Program-made: the position numbers and the translations under genes | DNA from: a virus | Strand: one strand, 5' to 3' | IMG/VR virus record: IMGVR_UViG_3300034106_005234 | Span: 1-51,792 of that record | DNA: 51,792 bases | Notes under the pieces: model-generated | Told to the model about the DNA's origin: nothing | Seen by the model: the letters and a program-made list of their open reading frames with translations, nothing else | Database searches by the model: none | Shown: positions 33,611-40,958 of the stretch, in pieces | Layout of the letters: every line of letters begins with the position of its first letter | Position numbering within the stretch: the first letter of the stretch is position 1

Positions 33611-34231
33611 TTAGATAAATGGTATAGTTAGCTTGGAGTATACTTTTAGTAGTTTTAAGGCAATCCAGGCAGCTAAGAAGGCAAATGTCCACCAAAACTT
33701 CTTTCGCCAGGAATTGGCTCTATCTATTTCTGCTTGAACTTTTGCTTTTTGTTTTTGTAATTCTGTTCTAACCAGTTCTCCATTAACCACTTCCTGGTTA
33801 TATTGGGCGGTTCTATCTGCCAATTCCCTAGTCTGCGCTTCTATTTTGGTTTCAAGAACAGCTACATTAGATTTATTTCTTTCAAGCTCATCATAGGCCT
33901 CTCGCAATTCAACTTTAACTCGGTATAGTTCTGTGTTGGTTTGATTTAGCCCAGAAATCAATTTATCTACTATGGGGCTACTAAGGGGATTAGTATTTTG
34001 ATCCTTTAGTTGTTCTGCTAGACTTTTATTGTCCAAAGACAGCTGGGAAATCTGATCAATAAGATTTTGGCTGTTTCGAACGAGAACTTTGGTTTTATCT
34101 AGACTTTTATCAACCATTACTACCCGAGGTTGTTCACTGCGAATAGTCACTTTAGATCCACTTGGGGGTAAGTTATGAGAACAGCCCAATAATCCCAGGG
34201 ATATAAAAATAATTAAAAGGATCTGCTTCAC
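33611..34231 (-). CDS. Unimolecular spanin-like lipoprotein
   Basis: A 206-residue protein with an N-terminal signal ending in the lipobox LLGC (Cys17), a periplasmic region dominated by coiled coil (about residues 45-170, e.g. LISGLNQTNTELYRVKVEL), and one C-terminal membrane helix (FWWTFAFLAAWIALKLL). This is the layout of a u-spanin: anchored in the outer membrane by lipid and in the inner membrane by the helix, it fuses the two at lysis. The start is GTG at 34231, with the box CATAAATA ending 5 nt before it and no Shine-Dalgarno site. AT-rich, unlike the two downstream lysis genes. Confidence 0.8.
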   Translation of the reverse strand: MKQILLIIFISLGLLGCSHNLPPSGSKVTIRSEQPRVVMVDKSLDKTKVLVRNSQNLIDQISQLSLDNKSLAEQLKDQNTNPLSSPIVDKLISGLNQTNTELYRVKVELREAYDELERNKSNVAVLETKIEAQTRELADRTAQYNQEVVNGELVRTELQKQKAKVQAEIDRANSWRKKFWWTFAFLAAWIALKLLKVYSKLTIPFI

Positions 34232-34236
34232 AATAG

Positions 34237-34243
34237 TATTTAT
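34237..34243 (-). promoter_or_regulatory. Late-type promoter box ATAAATA before the spanin gene
   Basis: On the minus strand the sequence is CATAAATACTATT directly followed by the GTG start. ATAAATACTATT is, as I recall it, the extended T4 late promoter consensus. A lysis gene is expected to be late. Transcription would start at or within the start codon. Confidence 0.6.
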
Positions 34244-34277
34244 GGTTATTGATGGGTATCTAGCAGCCTCCGCCAGA

Positions 34278-34285
34278 TATAAGTA
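34278..34285 (+). promoter_or_regulatory. Late-type box TATAAGTA before the PAS gene
   Basis: TATAAGTA 27 nt upstream of the ATG at 34313. Unlike the other copies it would leave a leader of about 20 nt. Confidence 0.4.
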
Positions 34286-34312
34286 ACAACAACCACCGCC
34301 ACCCAGTTAAAT

Positions 34313-34711
34313 ATGACATTGGAAAAAGATATACCACCCAACAACATTCAAAAGTTAAAGGAATTATCAAATTATTTAGAAGAACTAGAATCAGAACTGG
34401 CTATATTTTTTACGTTAAATGTGGACTTGATATTAATTTGTAAACAAGACGGGGAGATCATAAAATCAAATCCGGCATGGGAGACATGGTTGGGGTGGAA
34501 GAAGGACGAATTAATAGGAAGGAAGTTTTATGATTTCATTCATCCGGATGATTTGAAATCCACCCAGGAAATAGCCGCTGTGTTGTGTCGGGAGCCGCTA
34601 TTAACAGATTTTCAAAACCGGTATATTTGTAAAGACGGAACATACAAATTACTCAGCTGGCGCGCCGTAACCTATAATAATAAATTTTATGCCACCGCAA
34701 GGTCCATCTAA
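34313..34711 (+). CDS. PAS-domain protein
   Basis: A 132-residue protein consisting of one PAS fold after a short helix: DLILICKQDGEIIKSNPAWE (first strands), LGWKKDELIGRKFYDFIHPDD (the classic PAS helix and HPDD turn), and KDGTYKLLSWRAV (PAC strands). No kinase, output or transmembrane domain is attached. PAS domains sense small ligands or redox state or mediate dimerisation; a single-domain PAS protein is unusual for a phage. It overlaps the next gene by 23 bases. Confidence 0.82.
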   Translation: MTLEKDIPPNNIQKLKELSNYLEELESELAIFFTLNVDLILICKQDGEIIKSNPAWETWLGWKKDELIGRKFYDFIHPDDLKSTQEIAAVLCREPLLTDFQNRYICKDGTYKLLSWRAVTYNNKFYATARSI

Positions 34712-35069
34712 TAAAACAGAACCCCAAGCAAATGGTTGGACGCAGTATCAAAAATTAGTTTTAACCGAACTAGAAAGACACGAACTGCAACTAAACAATG
34801 TAAAGGGGGATATTTTAGAAATTAAGCTGGCTCAGAATAGTATAAGTTTTGATATAGATAATTTGCACAAATCCATCACGGAATTGAGTAATATTATTAA
34901 GGAAAATAGCAAAGATCAAAAGGCAACCGCTGCCAAGGCCGAAGATCAGCGAGTGGATATTCGCGAATTGAGATTAAAATTTGGTTGGCTGTGCGCATTA
35001 ATCGGCTTAATTTGTGGAGCCAGCGGCTCCACAATTGCAAGCATTTTTACAAAATTGTTAAATCATTAA
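34689..35069 (+). CDS. Membrane protein with N-terminal coiled coil (XhlA-like layout)
   Basis: A 126-residue protein: Pro/Gln-rich start, coiled coil from about residue 20 to 95 (LVLTELERHELQLNNVKGDI), then one C-terminal membrane segment (FGWLCALIGLICGASGSTIAS). This resembles haemolysin XhlA-type holin-associated proteins, and the lysis cassette is close by on the other strand, so a role in lysis or superinfection is possible. The start lies inside the end of the PAS gene, in another frame. Confidence 0.6.
   Translation: MPPQGPSNKTEPQANGWTQYQKLVLTELERHELQLNNVKGDILEIKLAQNSISFDIDNLHKSITELSNIIKENSKDQKATAAKAEDQRVDIRELRLKFGWLCALIGLICGASGSTIASIFTKLLNH
35012..35034 (+). other. Perfect 10-bp hairpin inside a gene
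   Basis: TTGTGGAGCC, loop AGC, GGCTCCACAA. It lies within the membrane-segment codons of the upstream gene, about 35 bases before its stop. No T-run follows directly, so it may be an RNA-stability or attenuating structure rather than a full terminator. Confidence 0.4.
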
Positions 35070-35078
35070 AGAAATTAC

Positions 35079-35085
35079 CTAAATA
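35079..35085 (+). promoter_or_regulatory. Late-type box CTAAATA before 35091
   Basis: CTAAATA followed by CCAAT and the ATG at 35091 (gap 5 nt). Lies in the short gap after the XhlA-like gene. Confidence 0.5.
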
Positions 35086-35090
35086 CCAAT

Positions 35091-35450
35091 ATGACAAATG
35101 AATTTGACCACTTAGTAAAGTCCGTTAGCCTAGTATTAGAGGATGTGCCAGGGACTGTGACGGAACCCATTTCAGACGAACAGGTTCCAGCCGCCCCAAC
35201 AGACCAAATTCCTTCCGCTATTCCAGCACCCACAGAAGAAAAGCTACCAGTAAAAACCGAAAGGCTTATTCAATTATCTTTGCGTTTGTTGGATGTTATC
35301 TCTAGTCTAGATATCCCAGATTCTATGAGGCATCAAATTTTGGATGTGGAGAAAATTCCCGTATCAGCAGAGAATATTGATAAGATTCAGGCTCGTTTAG
35401 AACAAATAGCAGATGCTGGTATTGGCGGTTTCCCAAAAGAATCTGAGTGA
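35091..35450 (+). CDS. Hypothetical protein, 119 aa
   Basis: An acidic protein with a Pro/Ala-rich low-complexity middle (about residues 20-60) and a helical C-terminal half (LIQLSLRLLDVISSLDIP, IDKIQARLEQIADAG). Not recognised. The late-type box before it suggests expression with virion or lysis genes. Confidence 0.6.
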   Translation: MTNEFDHLVKSVSLVLEDVPGTVTEPISDEQVPAAPTDQIPSAIPAPTEEKLPVKTERLIQLSLRLLDVISSLDIPDSMRHQILDVEKIPVSAENIDKIQARLEQIADAGIGGFPKESE

Positions 35451-35480
35451 TTTTCTATCTAGATCAGTTAAGATAGAAAT

Positions 35481-36131
35481 ATGAAAATCGCATGTAGTGG
35501 GGCCAATTCAGTTGGTAAATCAACACTTATTAATGACTTTATTAAAAACTGGCCGAATTACGGCACCCCAGTTGAATCTTATCGGGATATTTTAAAGCAA
35601 AAGAAACTCAAGCACTCTGAAAATTCTTCAGAGGAAACCCAACAGGTAGTTTTAGAATTCTTAATCAAGCAATTAGAAGGACACAAGGAGCCTAATGTTA
35701 TCTTTGATCGTTGCCCTTTAGACAACCTAGCATATTCTACTTGGCTATTTTTGAAGGATAAAGTGGATGAGAAATTTTTGGATGAATCTAGGTTAGCTTG
35801 CAGGGAAGCCCTTAGTAAGTTGGATATTATTTTTTACCTTCCCCTCACCTCTGCAGCCCCGGTTCCGCTGGTGGATGATGGATTTAGATCAATAGACCCA
35901 GTTATGCGAGAGGAAATTGATAACATTTTCAAGGTGTTTCAGCAATCCTATTTGAGTGGGGATGGAAGAATTTTCAAGGAAAATGATAGCCCTGCGCTCA
36001 TAGAGATCTATGGCAATCCACAGCAACGCATTGAGATGATTAAGTTATATCTCAATGAAAAGGGGGAGCCGTTTGGAGAAGAACAGAGTTTAATTGCCGA
36101 TCCTAATTTGTATAGTAACCTTATTCACTAG
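35481..36131 (+). CDS. P-loop nucleotide kinase-like protein (AAA_28/NadR-like)
   Basis: A 216-residue P-loop protein. Walker A is GANSVGKST (7-15); FDRCPLDNLAYSTW matches the DR.xxD-type segment of deoxynucleoside/NadR-like kinases, and LDIIFYLPL is a core strand. Phage members of this group are usually annotated as ATPase or kinase with unknown substrate. AAGATAGAAAT before the ATG is similar to, but weaker than, the late-type boxes. Confidence 0.72.
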   Translation: MKIACSGANSVGKSTLINDFIKNWPNYGTPVESYRDILKQKKLKHSENSSEETQQVVLEFLIKQLEGHKEPNVIFDRCPLDNLAYSTWLFLKDKVDEKFLDESRLACREALSKLDIIFYLPLTSAAPVPLVDDGFRSIDPVMREEIDNIFKVFQQSYLSGDGRIFKENDSPALIEIYGNPQQRIEMIKLYLNEKGEPFGEEQSLIADPNLYSNLIH

Positions 36132-36147
36132 ATGGGAGTATTGGGGA

Positions 36148-36154
36148 ATAAGTA
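36148..36154 (+). promoter_or_regulatory. Late-type box ATAAGTA before 36162
   Basis: ATAAGTA then ATCCATC then ATG. The stretch ATAAGTAATCCAT is identical before the related gene at 45904 on the other strand. Confidence 0.5.
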
Positions 36155-36161
36155 ATCCATC

Positions 36162-36524
36162 ATGCAAGATCGCGATTCCGAATTACTGAGTGAAGCCTAT
36201 CGCAAGGTTTATAACGAAACAAATTTACCTTCCACCGAAGGAGGTTCTCCAGAGCAAGAACATTCTATTAATTTATTGACCAGCCATGGTTATAAATTTG
36301 ATAATTGGATTTCTGGTGCCATTGAAGGAACGCAAGCGGCTTTACTTTCTAAGAAACCCAATCGGTATGCTACCCACTATGCTGAAGTAGAGGCTGATGG
36401 CTCTATTAACGGCATGAAGCCTGAGATGTTTATGCAAGGACAAGTTCCTGCTGGAGAAAACTCGGAAGATGAATTAGATGTGGATTCTGGATATGATGCA
36501 GATTCTCCTAATTATAGACCCTAA
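36162..36524 (+). CDS. Small protein with shared N-terminal leader motif, 120 aa
   Basis: An acidic 120-residue protein. Its N-terminus, DRDSELLSEAYRKVYNE (3-19), is shared in pattern with the products at 36524-36745 and 45458-45904, while the remaining sequences differ. This looks like a detachable amphipathic leader helix. T4 uses such N-terminal peptides to bring internal proteins into the prohead, so this may be a virion-internal protein; that is inference. The rest is Gly/Asp/Asn-rich and matches nothing I know. The stop overlaps the next start (TAATG). Confidence 0.6.
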   Translation: MQDRDSELLSEAYRKVYNETNLPSTEGGSPEQEHSINLLTSHGYKFDNWISGAIEGTQAALLSKKPNRYATHYAEVEADGSINGMKPEMFMQGQVPAGENSEDELDVDSGYDADSPNYRP

Positions 36525-36745
36525 TGTTTATGAATCATACAGACAATCAATTACTAGAAGAAGCCTTGTCTAAGGTTTATATTAAAGAACAATCCGCTGA
36601 TGGGTTAGCAGCTGCTTTTGAAGCATGGTTTATTGAAAATTTCCCACCAGAGAGACTAAAGGAAAAGAAGATGCTCTGGTTCGCCTTCCAAGAAGGTTCT
36701 AAACACCACTCAAGCGGTAATCGTCATATAGACGAACCTATCTAA
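36524..36745 (+). CDS. Small protein with the same leader motif, 73 aa
   Basis: A 73-residue protein starting MNHTDNQLLEEALSKVY, in the same family of N-termini as the previous gene, followed by a helical acidic-aromatic domain (AAFEAWFIENFPPERLKEKK) and a polar tail. An alternative start two codons downstream is possible. Function unknown; probably paired with the preceding gene. Confidence 0.58.
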   Translation: MFMNHTDNQLLEEALSKVYIKEQSADGLAAAFEAWFIENFPPERLKEKKMLWFAFQEGSKHHSSGNRHIDEPI

Positions 36746-36761
36746 GTCCTAATTATAATTT

Positions 36762-37646
36762 ATGATCAAATTCAATCACATTGTAAACACCATCCTTAAA
36801 GAAGGGCGCATTGCCAAGAACGATGTCTATTCTAATATCGAAATCGATGCAACAGGATTTCAGTCCAAGCTCGCAGAAGGCAAGATCGATGGTCTAATCC
36901 AAGAATGGTCCGGAAAGTCTTGGTTGGGTGGTCTTCCAGCCGATAAATTGCGGGGTATTTTAGACCAGATTGCCAAGGATCTAGTAGAGTTCCCGCCGAA
37001 TTCTTATGAGGAGATGCAGGGCACTATTAATTCGGTAGTGGCTAAGGGGGTTAATCGTAAGGATCTTCAGGTTAAATTGACTCGGAAGGTTTCTAACCTA
37101 TTGACTACCAAGGAATTTAATCTGATCAAGGTCAAAGAATCTGAAGGGGGTGGAGAACAAACGGTAAATCAGACTCGCACAGGCCAATCTCCTGAGAATA
37201 AGGTAAAAGCCGCTGGTGGAGAATTATCTGGCGAACGCTTTAATGCTAAAGCCTCTTGGGAGGTATTAGAAGCAGAAGGTCGTAAGTTAGACGGTGATGA
37301 TCGTTCTATTTTCTATAGAGTCTGGGAAGTAGTAGAACCCACTGGAGCAGAAATAACCCCAAAGAACATCAATGATGTTTATGGCGCTATTGGTGGGGAA
37401 TTGGAAGCTCGTAAATTCTTACAGCGGTTAGTAAATCGTAATGTAATTGTTCCTGTTGATAAGTCCACTGGAAAAGAGGGGGACGAAGAAGCCGGAGAAC
37501 TTCCAGATAAAACAGATGCGCTGGATCGTTTAGAAGACGAGCACATCGATATTGATAAGCAACTGGGCAATTTTGCACCAAAATACTCCAGAGACGAACA
37601 GGACTATTCGGGCGACGAACGAGTGAAAAGTGCTTGGGGATTTTGA
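36762..37646 (+). CDS. Hypothetical protein, 294 aa
   Basis: Not recognised. The first half is helical (IVNTILKEGRIAKNDVYSN, LDQIAKDLVEFP), a Gly/Gln linker follows near residue 125, and the C-terminal half contains RSIFYRVWEVVEPTGAEITP, which looks like a winged-helix-type fold, then an acidic tail. Its last codons (DERVKSAWGF) are repeated as a relic at 40923-40958, before the second fibre gene. ATTATAAT lies 2 nt before the ATG. Confidence 0.65.
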   Translation: MIKFNHIVNTILKEGRIAKNDVYSNIEIDATGFQSKLAEGKIDGLIQEWSGKSWLGGLPADKLRGILDQIAKDLVEFPPNSYEEMQGTINSVVAKGVNRKDLQVKLTRKVSNLLTTKEFNLIKVKESEGGGEQTVNQTRTGQSPENKVKAAGGELSGERFNAKASWEVLEAEGRKLDGDDRSIFYRVWEVVEPTGAEITPKNINDVYGAIGGELEARKFLQRLVNRNVIVPVDKSTGKEGDEEAGELPDKTDALDRLEDEHIDIDKQLGNFAPKYSRDEQDYSGDERVKSAWGF

Positions 37647-38165
37647 CCTGCAGTAGCCTAAGTAATAAGTAATGAGTGATGTTGTTATTAGTAATGATGT
37701 TGATCTCTTTTTGAGGTCTTCTACAGCCTCAGAGGCCTTGTCAAGTATTGGTGGACTATCAGCCTCCGCCCAGGCTGCTGATGTTGATCCGGCTGGCACG
37801 GACATCGCCGCTGCACTTGCAGCCAAGCTTGAAGCCAGCACCGCGGCAACACTCACGAACAAGCGCATCACCCTGCGCATCGGCTCCACGACTTCCTCGG
37901 CCACGCCAACGATCAACACGGACAACGTGGACTTTTACAGCCTAACCGCGCAGGCGGTGGACATTACCAGCTTCGGGATGAGCGGCGCCCCTACGGAGGG
38001 GCAGACGCTCTGGATAGCCATCACGGGCACGGCTGCGCGGGCAATCACTTGGGGCGCGACGTTTGAAGCGGGGGCGGTTGCGCTACCGACCACCACCGTC
38101 ACGACCGACCGGCTCGACGTGGCATTCATTTGGAACACCGTCACCTCGAAATGGCGCTGCATGGC
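37613..38165 (+). repeat. Fibre-gene duplication, copy 1
   Basis: From the end of the 294-residue gene, through the promoter box and most of the first fibre gene. It is matched by 40923-41445, with an insertion of about 80 bases in copy 1 around 37760-37850. The match includes non-coding sequence, so it is a true DNA duplication and not only protein similarity. Confidence 0.75.
37658..37671 (+). promoter_or_regulatory. Late-type box (CTAAGTA, ATAAGTA) before the first fibre gene
   Basis: CTAAGTA (37658-37664) directly followed by ATAAGTA (37665-37671) and then the ATG. The first copy has the usual 7-nt gap. It was duplicated together with the gene: see 40968-40974. Confidence 0.55.
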
Positions 38166-38175
38166 CTCCGGCTAA
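37672..38175 (+). CDS. Tail-fibre-like protein, chimeric, 167 aa
   Basis: The first 30 or so residues (SNDVDLFLRSSTASEAL, SSIGGLSAS) are coded by AT-rich phage-like DNA and match the start of the 41016 protein. After about 37765 the DNA becomes GC-rich and encodes a distal domain (LTAQAVDITSFG, RAITWGATFEAG) of the kind found at the ends of phage receptor-binding proteins. So a conserved attachment part is fused to an imported distal part. Late-type promoter box upstream. Confidence 0.68.
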   Translation: MSDVVISNDVDLFLRSSTASEALSSIGGLSASAQAADVDPAGTDIAAALAAKLEASTAATLTNKRITLRIGSTTSSATPTINTDNVDFYSLTAQAVDITSFGMSGAPTEGQTLWIAITGTAARAITWGATFEAGAVALPTTTVTTDRLDVAFIWNTVTSKWRCMASG

Positions 38176-38181
38176 AACACT

Positions 38182-38544
38182 ATGGACTACACCCTACTCA
38201 AATCCGAAGCCGCGAAAGATGCGGACTTCTTCCGACTCGTCCCGGCTCCGGCTGGACTCATCCCTCGTCGCAGCATCAAAATCGCGCTGCTCGGCCTCGG
38301 CAAGCTCGCCGCCGTTTCCGCAGCAATCCCGGCTTACGTGGCCGACCCTGACTTCGATCGGATTGACGTGCTCGACCCGCTCACGCAGGCCGTATTCGGC
38401 CAGCTTGTGACAGGCGGCGTGATCACGGCAGACGACCTCGCCGCAATCAACGCCCTCGGCACCGTCCAGAAACCCCGCTGGCAGGCGCTCGGCTTCGAGC
38501 GGGCACCGGACTTCGCAGACATTGACCGCGCAAACCAATCTTAA
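38182..38544 (+). CDS. Hypothetical protein in the fibre locus, 120 aa
   Basis: A GC-rich gene for a 120-residue Ala/Leu/Asp-rich protein (LLGLGKLAAVSAAIPAYVAD, then DDLAAINALGTVQKP). Probably a small helical fibre accessory or host-derived phage protein; no family known to me. It lies 6 bases after the first fibre gene and 3 before the next gene. Confidence 0.6.
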   Translation: MDYTLLKSEAAKDADFFRLVPAPAGLIPRRSIKIALLGLGKLAAVSAAIPAYVADPDFDRIDVLDPLTQAVFGQLVTGGVITADDLAAINALGTVQKPRWQALGFERAPDFADIDRANQS

Positions 38545-38547
38545 TCT

Positions 38548-39051
38548 ATGCACCCCACCACATTCAGCTACAACATCGGCGCGGCGGTATCCACCGCGAC
38601 CATCACGCTCAACTCGCTGGCGTCCTCCGCGACGGCGGGGAGGCAATCCACGGAAATCAGCCTGCTCGACGCGAACCACAACACGCCAGAGAGTGTGGAC
38701 TTCCTGCTCACCGTGTCCCTCACGACCGGCACCGTTGCGAACGACAAGTGCGTGTATCTCTGGATCGCTGGTTCACTTGACGGCACCAACTATGAGTTTG
38801 GCCCGCCGACAGTCGGCGCGAGCGATGCCGCCTACACATTCTCGACGGCACCCGGCACCGTGGCACCGCCGTGGATTGGCGCTGCGACGCCGCAATTCCA
38901 AGCGCAGAGCACTACGCAGACCTGCAAGCTAACCATCATCCGACCGCCTCAGAAGATCGTCGCCGTCGTGCTGAATTACAGCGGCATCGCGCTTCATGCC
39001 AGCGCAGGCAACAGCCTGAAATATCGCACCCGGTTCGGAGACCTCCGGTAA
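38548..39051 (+). CDS. Beta-rich adhesin/fibre-locus protein, 167 aa
   Basis: Thr/Ser/Ala-rich beta-type protein (VSTATITLNSLASSATAG, FLLTVSLTTGTVAND) that could be a jelly-roll or Ig-like tail-fibre domain. Its last 22 residues (ALHASAGNSL, RTRFGDLR) are repeated at the end of the small ORF 39932-40057, because this end is part of a duplicated DNA segment. The following LamG gene starts directly after its stop. Confidence 0.6.
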   Translation: MHPTTFSYNIGAAVSTATITLNSLASSATAGRQSTEISLLDANHNTPESVDFLLTVSLTTGTVANDKCVYLWIAGSLDGTNYEFGPPTVGASDAAYTFSTAPGTVAPPWIGAATPQFQAQSTTQTCKLTIIRPPQKIVAVVLNYSGIALHASAGNSLKYRTRFGDLR

Positions 39052-39896
39052 ATGAACGAATACGGATACAGCGCAGGCATCGCGCGGAACGCCAGCGAAT
39101 CGGAGTATCCCGATTTGTGGCGCAATCTCGTGGGCCTGTTTGTTCCAAGCGCGCAGCCGGGCTGGAGGCTTATGGATTTAAGCGGTGGCGAGACCAGCTA
39201 CGCAATGAGCGGCACCAAGCGGACAAGCACGAATCGTGGCAAAACGTTGAGTTTCACTGCGCCTAACTACGTGCATTTGCCGTTGTCGCTGCGCAACAAA
39301 ATCTCGGTAAACAATTTCACCGTGATGCTTTGGTTCCGCCCAACTGCAACAATGCCGGCCGTATGCGGTCTGATTTCATGCGACACCGGATATTATGGCT
39401 ACCCATTCGCGATCCGAATGGCGACAGGGTTGGAGTACATGACCAACCTTTTCAACAGCTTGGATTCCGGCTTCGTGCCGACCGTTGGACAATGGGCTCA
39501 TGTGGCGGTGACTTTGAGCAATGCCGGGAAAAAAATCTACATCAACGGCACACTCAGGGCGGCCAACGCATACAACACGCCTCCAAACACCGCGACCGTG
39601 CCAGCAAATGACCCGCTGGTGTTGGGGTATGATTACGCCAGCTCAGCCGGAAGAAGTTTCACCGGAGACATGGATGACATCCGCGTTTACCAGCGCACCC
39701 TCTCCGCCCCCGAAATCATGCAGTCTTTCAAGGGCGCATCCCCGCTCGTCCCGCTGATCCAGCGCCCGTATTTCAACTCCCCGTCCGCTCCTCCGCCCGC
39801 AGGAAACACCACCAACTTTTTCCGATTCTTCAGATGATTCACCACACACCCATGACCATCCACGAACGAACCCAAGCCGCCCGCTACATCCTCGGC
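38984..39896 (+). repeat. LamG-segment duplication, copy 1
   Basis: Contains the 3' end of the beta-rich gene, the first LamG gene and the first 15 codons of a small ORF. Matched by 39990-40883 in the same order. Ends are nearly identical in DNA; the middle of the LamG gene has diverged strongly, so the distal sugar-binding part has been changed while the edges were kept. Confidence 0.8.
39052..39837 (+). CDS. LamG/concanavalin-like adhesin, copy 1
   Basis: A 261-residue protein with a LamG-type (concanavalin-like jelly roll) domain: FTVMLWFRPT, VGQWAHVAVTLSNAGKKIYING and GDMDDIRVYQRTLSAPEI are the typical strands and end motif. The N-terminus (NEYGYSAGIARNASESEYP) and C-terminus (PPPAGNTTNFFRFFR) are shared with copy 2. 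Probably binds a surface glycan as part of the tail fibre. No signal peptide. Confidence 0.78.
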   Translation: MNEYGYSAGIARNASESEYPDLWRNLVGLFVPSAQPGWRLMDLSGGETSYAMSGTKRTSTNRGKTLSFTAPNYVHLPLSLRNKISVNNFTVMLWFRPTATMPAVCGLISCDTGYYGYPFAIRMATGLEYMTNLFNSLDSGFVPTVGQWAHVAVTLSNAGKKIYINGTLRAANAYNTPPNTATVPANDPLVLGYDYASSAGRSFTGDMDDIRVYQRTLSAPEIMQSFKGASPLVPLIQRPYFNSPSAPPPAGNTTNFFRFFR

Positions 39897-39935
39897 ATCA
39901 TCGCGTGCGTGGCGCTCTTACTTGCGCTGAAATGA
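39852..39935 (+). CDS. Tiny membrane peptide, 27 aa
   Basis: Short ORF: a polar start (MTIHERTQAARY) followed by one hydrophobic stretch (ILGIIACVALLLAL) and Lys. Its stop overlaps the next start (ATGA). The same first 15 codons occur after LamG copy 2 but are cut off there. A fibre-locus peptide or remnant of a longer membrane protein. Confidence 0.4.
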   Translation: MTIHERTQAARYILGIIACVALLLALK

Positions 39936-40057
39936 GCGAGCCTGACCATTCCGAAGAATTTGACCGGCTAAAAAAAGAGCAGCAGGATCGCATCGCGCTT
40001 CATGCCAGCGCAGGCAACAGCCTGCAATATCGCACCCGGTTCGGCGACCTCCGGTAA
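39932..40057 (+). CDS. Fused small ORF, 41 aa (duplication junction)
   Basis: The first 20 residues (MSEPDHSEEFDRLKKEQQDR) are new and charged; the last 21 repeat the C-terminus of the protein at 38548-39051. So this ORF was made by the duplication joining unrelated sequence to the old 3' end. It overlaps the LamG copy 2 start at TAATG. It may be translated but probably has no selected function. Confidence 0.4.
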   Translation: MSEPDHSEEFDRLKKEQQDRIALHASAGNSLQYRTRFGDLR

Positions 40058-40883
40058 TGGACGAATACGGCTACAGCGCAGGCATCGCACAGAACGCAAG
40101 TGAATCGGCGTATCCAGAATTGTGGCGCGGGCTGGTGGGGCTTTGGTGCCCTAGTGCTGGACTGACAGGCAACCGGCTGCTGGATTACGGAGGACGAAAC
40201 AACTTCACCGGCAGTTCTCTGCCGTGGGCAAGCGGACGCGTCGGCGCGAGTGTGAGGCTAAATGGTTCTTCTAGCAGCTTCGCGTCGGGAAATGACCTAG
40301 GATTCCCAACAGGCAGCGGAGCGCGCAGTCTCTCTGTGTGGTTTACGTGCGCCCCAACTGCTTCAAGCACTCGTTTTCTATTCGCGTGGGGCGGCGCATC
40401 GTCAGGCGTGGATTTGTGGACGGTCGGCGTTCAGGATTCAGGGGGGTTTAAAACGCTATACGCATCCACGTTTGGCGCAGGCGCGCGCGGAAATGCTCTC
40501 ACAAACATCGACGACGGCGGGTGGCATCACGCCGTGTGGGTTTATAATGGCGCGACGGAGTTTTTTTACTTTGACGGATTGCCTGCTGGATCAGTCGCTC
40601 ACACTGTTGTAACTACGCGCACAGGCACCGCCTACATCGGCAAATGGTCCGGCGGAAATGGGTGGAATGGAAAATTGGACGACCTCCGCCTGTATAACCG
40701 CGTGCTGACAGCCAATGAGATTCGCCGGATGTATTTCGGCGCGTCCCCGCTCGTCCCGCTGGTCCAGCGCCCGTATTTCAACTCGCCGACCGCTCCTCCG
40801 CCCGCAGGAAACACCACCAACTTTTTCCGTTTCTTCCGATGACCATCCACGAACGAACCCAAGCCACCCGCTACATCCTCGGC
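39990..40883 (+). repeat. LamG-segment duplication, copy 2
   Basis: Second copy of the segment starting at 38984. Offset is 1006 bases at the left end and 987 at the small ORF start, so small indels have accumulated. It ends abruptly in the small ORF, where it joins a GC-rich stretch and then the relic of the 294-residue gene. Confidence 0.8.
40057..40842 (+). CDS. LamG/concanavalin-like adhesin, copy 2
   Basis: 261 aa, the same length as copy 1. LamG-type strands: RSLSVWFTCAPT, DGGWHHAVWVYNGATEFFYFDG and NGKLDDLRLYNRVLTANEI. The first 30 and last 45 residues match copy 1; the middle differs in most positions, as expected for two adhesins selected for different receptors. Confidence 0.78.
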   Translation: MDEYGYSAGIAQNASESAYPELWRGLVGLWCPSAGLTGNRLLDYGGRNNFTGSSLPWASGRVGASVRLNGSSSSFASGNDLGFPTGSGARSLSVWFTCAPTASSTRFLFAWGGASSGVDLWTVGVQDSGGFKTLYASTFGAGARGNALTNIDDGGWHHAVWVYNGATEFFYFDGLPAGSVAHTVVTTRTGTAYIGKWSGGNGWNGKLDDLRLYNRVLTANEIRRMYFGASPLVPLVQRPYFNSPTAPPPAGNTTNFFRFFR

Positions 40884-40958
40884 GACGCTTGCCGTCGGGG
40901 GGGGCGGCAAAGGAACTCGCAACGACGAACGAGTGAAAAGTGCTTGGGGGTTTTGACC
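40839..40958 (+). pseudogene. Relics of two duplicated gene ends
   Basis: 40839-40883 repeats the start of the 27-residue ORF and then breaks off. 40923-40958 repeats the last codons and stop of the gene at 36762-37646 (DERVKSAWG in the original frame). Between them lies a short GC-rich stretch with a run of G. These are scars of the duplication that created the second fibre gene. Confidence 0.6.
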
